Made by a program: the position numbers and the translations under genes. A stretch of 64,000 nucleotides of DNA from Rhizopus sp. PT2906 (lineage: Eukaryota > Mucoromycota > Mucoromycetes > Mucorales > Rhizopodaceae), in the NCBI GenBank assembly GCA_025529335.1, contig JAMYHX010000010.1, positions 62,001-126,000 of the forward strand, given 5' to 3'. Numbering within the stretch: position 1 is the stretch's first letter; each line of letters starts with the position of its first letter. Shown here piece by piece: positions 58,389 to 64,000 of this stretch. A model generated the notes under the pieces. That model ran no database searches, was not told the DNA's origin, and saw nothing but the letters and a program-made list of their open reading frames with translations.

Positions 58389-59913
58389 ATGTCATTTGTT
58401 GAAACAGTAGAATTGAAGCATCGACGCTCTCACCTTTCACTCGATAACACCATTGAATCAACCGTCTTGAAAGATGACCCATTATGCTTGGAGAAGCAAA
58501 AGATGACGGATGATTATATATCAAAAACATTAAAGGGACAGAAAAAGCTACAAAAATTCTATAAGAATCAAAACGAATTGATCGATTCTATGCTTACTGC
58601 CTTGGACAAGAATACTCAAGAAGAAGAAGAAGAAGAGACAAAGCAATTGCTCAAGGTAAGGTAAAGATATGAAAAAGATAGAAATGACCTTTAATTCTTT
58701 GAAAGTTAAAAATTGCCATCTATGGTTCTGTTGTGGCCAATGTGCTCTTGTTTACACTTCAACTCGTTGCTGCCGTCAGTTCGGGTTCACTTTCGATCTT
58801 TTCTACTATGGCTGATGCATTTATGGATCTCTTGAGTTCAACTGTCTTATTATGGGCATCAAGACAGGCCAATAAAACAAATTTGACGAAATATCCCGCT
58901 GTAAGTTATCATACCGCATGCAGCAGAAAAAGGAAACCTAACTGCTTATAGGGAAAATCACGTATGGAGTCAGTAGGCATCATCATATTCTCTTGCTTAA
59001 TGTCATGTGTAGCCTTGTTTTTGATTGTAAAAGAATCAAGATAAACACTTTTGTATCTAATATATTTCATTATAGATTGAGTCTGCTCAAAAGCTTGTAG
59101 AAAATGACCATTCTCCCGACTTGACTTATTTAGCCATTGGATTCGTATCGTCAGCATTAGGTACATTTTTATATAATTTATACAAAAATAGAAACATTAT
59201 ACCATGTTGATATAATCTAAATTGTTATTACTATAGCGGTTAAACTTTTGCTATTCATTTACTGTCAATCGTTATCTAAATTCAATTCCGCAAAGGTCTT
59301 GGCTCAGGATCATCGCAATGATTTATTGGTTAATAGTTTAGGATTGACAACTGGTATCGTAGGCAGTCGAATCGCTCCATGGGTCGATCCAGTGGGTTCT
59401 ATCATTATTGCGCTGATCATTTTATACAGCTGGACATCTACGTTAATAGGTAGCACACAAAAGTCAAAATGAATGTTACTTTTTACACTTTCTTTTAGAG
59501 CATATTCCGATGGTAGTTGGCAAAAGTGCAGATACGCAATTCTTAAACACGATTACTTATATTGGTATATACATATTGTCATAGAATCCATACCCATGAC
59601 AACATTTTTTTAAAACATTATCTTTAGCTTTGACACATCCTGGAGTAACCATGGTGGATACATGCCGAGCTTATTACGCGGGCAATAATCTATTTGTGGA
59701 AGTAGACATTGTCCTACCACCTACGATGGAGTTACGTGAATCACACGATATAGGCGAAGCATTGCAAACCAAACTAGAGTCCTTGCCTGATATCGAGAGA
59801 GCCTTTGTCCATGTGGACTATGAAACGTCACATAAGCCAGAGGTAAAAACAAACAAAGTACCAATATAATATACTAATTATATATATATATTCAGCATCA
59901 GAAATCAAAATAA
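58389..59913 (+). CDS. Cation diffusion facilitator (CDF) metal transporter
   Basis: Eight exons (58389-58655, 58706-58900, 58952-59026, 59076-59160, 59237-59449, 59499-59564, 59628-59842, 59896-59913) give 377 residues. A ~88-residue cytoplasmic N-terminus with an acidic run precedes six membrane helices. The metal site in helix 2 reads DAFMDLLSS (D-x3-D), and helix 5 has DHRNDLLVNSLGL (DHxxD). The C-terminal ferredoxin-like domain includes HPGVTMVDTCRAYYAGNNL and IERAFVHVDYE. D-x3-D with DHxxD rather than HxxxD is the pattern of Mn/Fe-type CDF proteins, so manganese or iron is more likely than zinc. The last exon supplies only HQKSK; without it the protein would end ..KTNKVPI. Confidence 0.9.
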
Positions 59914-60082
59914 CCTCAAACAGTCTTGGGGAGAGAAGTGTGATTGACGTCGTTTTTTTTTTTGTTGCCAATCCATATTTGGGATAAAGGGGAAAAGTAA
60001 CTTTTTTAAATAAAAATAGTCTTTTTTTCTTTCTCTTTCTCTCTCTCTCTCTCTTTTTTTTTATATTTCATGCCCATCATTC

Positions 60083-61476
60083 ATGATGAATATGCAAGAT
60101 TCAATTCAAAACGACGCTTCACTTTTTGGTAATATTTATGCAGTAAAGAAAAAAAAAATTTTTTATTTATATAACATATTTTGATAGATAAGCCAATATC
60201 CATTATTTTATTCCATTTATCAATGAGTCATTATATTCCATTGTTTGAGCAAGCAGGAATTGATCTTGGACGATATTTATTAATGAAGGACCCCAAAGAT
60301 TTTATAAACATTGGTATTCGCGATCCTGGCGATCTTGACGTACTCACTACTTGCTCAAAGGCTCTGGCAGCACACATAGTCCATAAAAGGATGACATCTG
60401 AGGAAACAATAGTAGAAGAAGAAGAAGAAGAAGAAGATCTTCATAGTTGTAAATCGAGCCACACCATGAATACAGATAGTGGTGGTACGGATGACATATA
60501 CATTACTTCATGTCGACCATCGATCGTTAAAAGGGCTATTGATGCATACAACCATAGTAGTTCATCTACTATCATACCCGCCGTTCAGTCCAATACATCA
60601 TCAGGCGCCATGATCGGAACTGTTAGATACCGACAACAGAGTACAAATAAACAAAATACCAGCAGACCGCTTTCGATGCCAGCCCTCCTGCCCTCCCACA
60701 CGCCTCCTCCTGATTATTACTTTGATGTGACATTCAGTAAGAGATTAGAGAGATGCAAGTCCATGATATTCCCTAGAGAGGAGGAAGGCAAAGAAGAGCT
60801 GCCACCATATACTTGTACAGTTTATAAAATGGGCTATGTCCATATCAAAAAAGAGTTTGATGCTCCTGATGTACGAACAAAGTGGAGAGTGTGGAGGTAA
60901 ATGACAACATCATGAATATCCTAGATACATATTTTGATGTCTCTCTCTCTCTATATAGAAAGCTTTATGTGGAACTATGGGGCACTGTACTACGAGTTTA
61001 TCGTACTGCACCGCCTAAAGATAAAGTAGATTATTACTATACATTTGGACCACTTAAAGCTCCATATTACTATTATCACAAATACTACTATACGCCTATC
61101 TTGACACTCTCCCTTGCTGGCGCTGAAGCATCAAGAGCCTTAGACTATTTAAAAAGACCCAATGTACTCCGATTGACGACTCAAGAGGGACCTCAACTAT
61201 TATTAAGATTATCTTCACATGTAGAAATGATATCATGGGTGGAACATCTTCAAGCGGGTAAATATATAAAAAAATGAAAATTATTAAAACATTTATCCAA
61301 TAAGCTTTTTTATTGTAGCTATCAATATATCACTTGATCTTGAGGATCGTCCTATGCCCAAGTTTATCACCTTACCCATTCGTAACTTGGCTTCAGGGAC
61401 TTTGGACTCTAGGACAATTGAATTAGAGAGAGCGAGGGAACAAAGGAGGAGAGAACAAAGAGAGATACTTATCTGA
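60083..61476 (+). CDS. SAM plus PH domain protein (Boi-like, no SH3)
   Basis: Four exons (60083-60128, 60188-60896, 60959-61257, 61319-61476) give 403 residues. Residues ~22-80 form a SAM domain (HLSMSHYIPLFEQAGIDLG, LTTCSKAL). A disordered Ser/Glu-rich linker with a run of ~8 Glu and a Pro-rich segment follows. A PH domain at ~225-350 starts YKMGYVHIKKEFDAPD, includes WRKLYVELWGTVLRVY and ends WVEHLQAGAIN. A basic C-terminal helix (RAREQRRREQREIL) closes it. Yeast Boi1/2 combine SH3, SAM and PH domains at the bud cortex; this protein keeps SAM and PH only. A phosphoinositide-binding scaffold role is inferred. Start chosen by splice phase; the longer ATG at 60070 is out of phase. Confidence 0.8.
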
Positions 61477-62061
61477 TTTAGTATTATTATTATTATTATT
61501 ATTGTCATATATATATTTGTATAAAATAAACATGTGTGTATGTATATGTGTATGTATTCCATATATAAAAAGTGCCAATCTATTACAAGTCATAGGTATT
61601 TTTGATCATCACGTTCTAGGAATGTAGCTTCTAGTCTATGTCATTGTATACATTGATCTACAGAAAAGATACTATGCTTTTAATGTGATGTTCAGGAGAA
61701 CTCATATGAACTTATTTCTCACTTCCTTCTCTGAATACACATACACATGATGCTTTCTGAAAAGATCTCAGTCACACGACTATAAATCGTACTTTACCTG
61801 TTTTGTCACAAATAGACATGTTGTGACAGGTTCACTATCTCACATTTACGCCAGTAGATCATTATTTATGACCGAGAATAAAAGAGTATATACTCTTGCT
61901 ATGGCTCATACTACCATTTTGAATAGTGTAATCGAACGAGACTAGAGGGTTTGCCCTGTACACCTGTTAGGTTTGTGAATGACAAAGTCATCTTTTCAAA
62001 AGATATTGAATCAATAAATACTTTTTGCACTCTGTGAGCATAACTATATAAAGTAAAAAAC

Positions 62062-62142
62062 ACTGAATGCGTCAGGATTTGAATTATGCCATAACAGCAA
62101 GAGGCTTACCACTGCTCTACTCCCCCTCCAGGCGTTCATCAT
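62062..62142 (-). pseudogene. Degenerate tRNA-like sequence
   Basis: On the minus strand GTAGAGCAGTGGTAAGC resembles a tRNA D-arm, followed by a possible anticodon arm around TGTTATGG, TTCAAATCC like a T-loop, and CGCATTC that partly pairs with GAACGCC, then an oligo(T) terminator. Two acceptor mismatches, a poor T-stem and no proper U33 argue that it is a relic rather than a working tRNA. Confidence 0.3.
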
Positions 62143-63804
62143 TTCAATTGATACCTTTTGAATAGATCCCCGGTGTCATTCATGTCATTGAAACAGACAG
62201 TTTGCCATAATGTACCCATCTTATATCCAATCATCTTGTATCAGCATATGCCCCAAGTTTACTATCTCGTAATTCAAAGGTATAATTCTAACATTCACCT
62301 ATTTTTCTCCAATTGATACGCATATCATCTCTAATGCAACTCTTGGGGAGGGTCTTACTGCAATGGTCTGATATGATCAAAGTAACTATTCTCTTCGTTC
62401 CAATGGACACGCATGACTTTTTTTTTCGTAATCTTTTTTTTTTTTTTTCTCTCACATGAGCATAAACTGGGTGCTTTCCCCTACTTTGTATAATGTGATC
62501 TTGTTTATTATGCTTCCTTGTTTCTTGTGTCTAACCCAAGTGAGATCTTGATACTTCATAATTTACCTGATCAAATATAGTAATTTACAGGTGAACGCTT
62601 TGGAAAAGGAGAGGAACAAGTTTCGCAGACCTAAACCAAAAATAAGACTCCTTTGAACGTTATTTTGCTTCAACTTTTGTGGTTCTTATACATCCTATTT
62701 ATGTTTTAAATATGGAAATGGGATGTCGCTTTTATATAAAGAAGATCAAAGAATGAAAAAAAAAGAAACTTTTTATAGAACGAGTTCCGCTTTTCAGAAA
62801 CACAAATGAATATACTCTTGGGTATGTTTGTCAATGATAAAAAAGACAAGCAAGCGATATATACAGTCAATTTCCTGTTTGTATCTTTAAAATCTTTTTC
62901 TACTTTTATCTGTATTCATTAAGAAGCATGAGCAATGATATCTATTCGTGTCACACTCTCAAACATATACATACCTCCCTTTTTGCTCTTGCATCAAAGA
63001 TAATTGAATATAAAAGATATTTATTCAATCATTGAAATGTTTATATCAACAAGAGAAAAAAAGAAAACTCATAGATCATTGTGGGTCCGTTTGGTTTGTC
63101 ATAAAAAAAGAGTGGAGTATGAAGTCACTGGTATCTGTTTTTATACATGTAAAAACAAACAAAACGAATATACAAAAGTAAGAATAAGAGAGTGAATGTT
63201 GATCAGGATGACCTTGGCTATAGATTCATACTCATATCGGTTAATACAAAAGATATAAACTTATTATTCAAAAGGCACATGTTTTCATTTTTTTATTGAG
63301 AAAATTTTTTTCATTTTTTAATTTGGGGGACCCTCTTGTATTTTTTATGATATTTTATAGTCAAAAGAATGATAACTCACCCCTCCTTTAGGACGATTGA
63401 GCAAGTAGAGTCTTTATTCTTTACGTATCTGTTCGTGTGTTTTTAGTAAGAATTGCTAAAAAGACTCCTATTGATCATAAATAATGATTCAAACAACTTT
63501 TAATTTCATTTTTTTCGTTTTTATTTTTTATATAAAAAACAAGAGGAATATAAACCTAATAAGCTATCAACTGATGATAGTAGGATCCAACTTGGTAACT
63601 TGCATTCTCCCTTCTATGCTCATATCCTATCCTTTTCCCTTGCTATTTAACATTTTTTTTTAAAAAAAATAGCTTTTTTCATAAGGGGAACGAGGGAGAC
63701 GCGCTCAATTTTTTTTTATTTTTTTACAAAAAAAACAACAAAAAAATAAAAAATTCAAGCGATCAGTCTGATTGGTTCATATTATAATTTTGAGAAACTG
63801 ATTA

Positions 63805-63811
63805 TAAAAAG
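63805..63811 (+). promoter_or_regulatory. TATA box of the histone H1 gene
   Basis: TATAAAA, 52 bases before the ATG, with ATTGG (inverted CCAAT) at 63771-63775. Both are standard for fungal histone promoters. Confidence 0.6.
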
Positions 63812-63862
63812 GATGATTTTCCCTTTCCTTTTTTTTTCTCAACTCTTTTCTTTTAAGAAACT

Positions 63863-64000
63863 ATGGCCGCTACTAAAAAGTCTACCTCTACTACCACTTC
63901 TACCAAGAAGTCAGATCATCCTACTGTAAGTTCATTATTACTATGTGAATGCGTGAGAGCTTATCTGTTTATATGTGTAATATATAGTATGAAGCTATGG
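63863..64000 (+). CDS. Linker histone H1 (5' end, cut by window)
   Basis: Exon 1 (63863-63925) encodes MAATKKSTSTTTSTKKSDHPT, and exon 2 begins at 63988 with YEAM. The Lys/Ser/Thr-rich N-terminus followed by HPTYEAM is the start of the winged-helix globular domain of fungal H1 (usual ..HPPYxxMI.A..). Linker histone binds the nucleosome dyad. Only the first 25 residues lie inside the window, so the assignment rests on this junction and on the promoter. Confidence 0.75.
   Translation, partial: MAATKKSTSTTTSTKKSDHPTVSSLLLCECVRAYLFICVIYSMKLW

Larger units (their letters stand above)
61477..63862. other. 2.4 kb intergenic region
   Basis: No protein gene is supported. It contains the 3' UTR of the SAM-PH gene, (ATT)n near 61479-61502, a tRNA-like relic at about 62070-62145, T- and A-runs, and an inverted CCAAT (ATTGG at 63771-63775) plus TATAAAA (63805-63811) for the histone gene. 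Confidence 0.5.

Noticed and set aside
1..64000. CRISPR array, transposase, retroelement or viral gene
   Set aside because: No spaced direct repeats, no reverse transcriptase, integrase, transposase or capsid motif was seen on either strand; the inverted duplication has no terminal repeats.
1..64000. Secondary-metabolite or other functional gene cluster
   Set aside because: Neighbouring genes belong to unrelated pathways, and no synthase or set of co-oriented biosynthetic genes is present.

Overview
This is nuclear DNA from an early-diverging filamentous fungus, most likely Mucoromycota (Mucorales-like). The genome is AT-rich and gene-dense. Almost every gene is cut by introns of about 50-60 nt with GTAAGT-like donors and TAG/CAG acceptors. 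Promoters carry TATA and CCAAT boxes, intergenic DNA is full of long A/T homopolymers, and the protein set is typical of that group. There is no rRNA operon, CRISPR array, plasmid or viral feature. The organism is inferred from gene style and homology by eye, not from a search.

Layout. 0-4.7 kb: a CipC/DUF3759-type small protein and a short ASPL/TUG-type UBX protein. 5-8.3 kb: a decayed alpha-actinin EF-hand relic, ribosomal protein uL2 (RPL2) and a mitochondrial carrier. 8.5-14 kb: an MFS transporter, a Rab7 GTPase, PEX14, and an EMAPII-type tRNA-binding protein that converges on PEX14 with only 10 nt between stop codons. 14.2-15.5 kb: copy 1 of a small secreted protein gene. 15.7-23.1 kb: XRCC3-like recombinase, Dal5-type MFS permease, F-box protein, claudin/SUR7-like membrane protein. 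23.8-33.2 kb: mitochondrial-type YchF/OLA1 ATPase, an Asn-rich unknown, a PAK/STE20-like kinase, RPS19, a RhoGAP. 33.2-36.3 kb: gene-poor decayed DNA. 36.3-37.5 kb: copy 2 of the secreted protein, in inverted orientation. 37.6-43.4 kb: a run of seven minus-strand genes (SRA1-like, cytochrome c-like, acyl-CoA thioesterase, KXD1-like, URA5, ZADH2-type reductase). 44.8-50.3 kb: CxxS thioredoxin, Cys-rich secreted protein, SGNH esterase, O-fucosyltransferase-like protein, Zds1-C protein. 50.5-64 kb: RBM39/Rsd1 splicing factor, C2H2 zinc-finger factor, F-box protein, CDF metal transporter, SAM-PH protein and the 5' end of a linker histone H1 gene.

The genes do not form a pathway cluster; this is ordinary housekeeping and signalling content. 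The unusual elements are these: (i) a ~1.2-1.4 kb inverted segmental duplication, 21 kb apart, carrying a secreted Ala/Pro/Gly/Asp-rich protein whose shared downstream C-terminal reading frame is disconnected from the predicted ORF in both copies; (ii) a cytochrome c-like gene that keeps the CxxCH haem site but has lost the axial methionine and has no visible ATG; (iii) a thioredoxin whose active site is Cys-His-Pro-Ser; (iv) a fungal homologue of SRA1 hidden in small exons; (v) a relic of alpha-actinin. Exon joins were worked out by hand from reading frame and splice consensus; all multi-exon models add up to complete reading frames.
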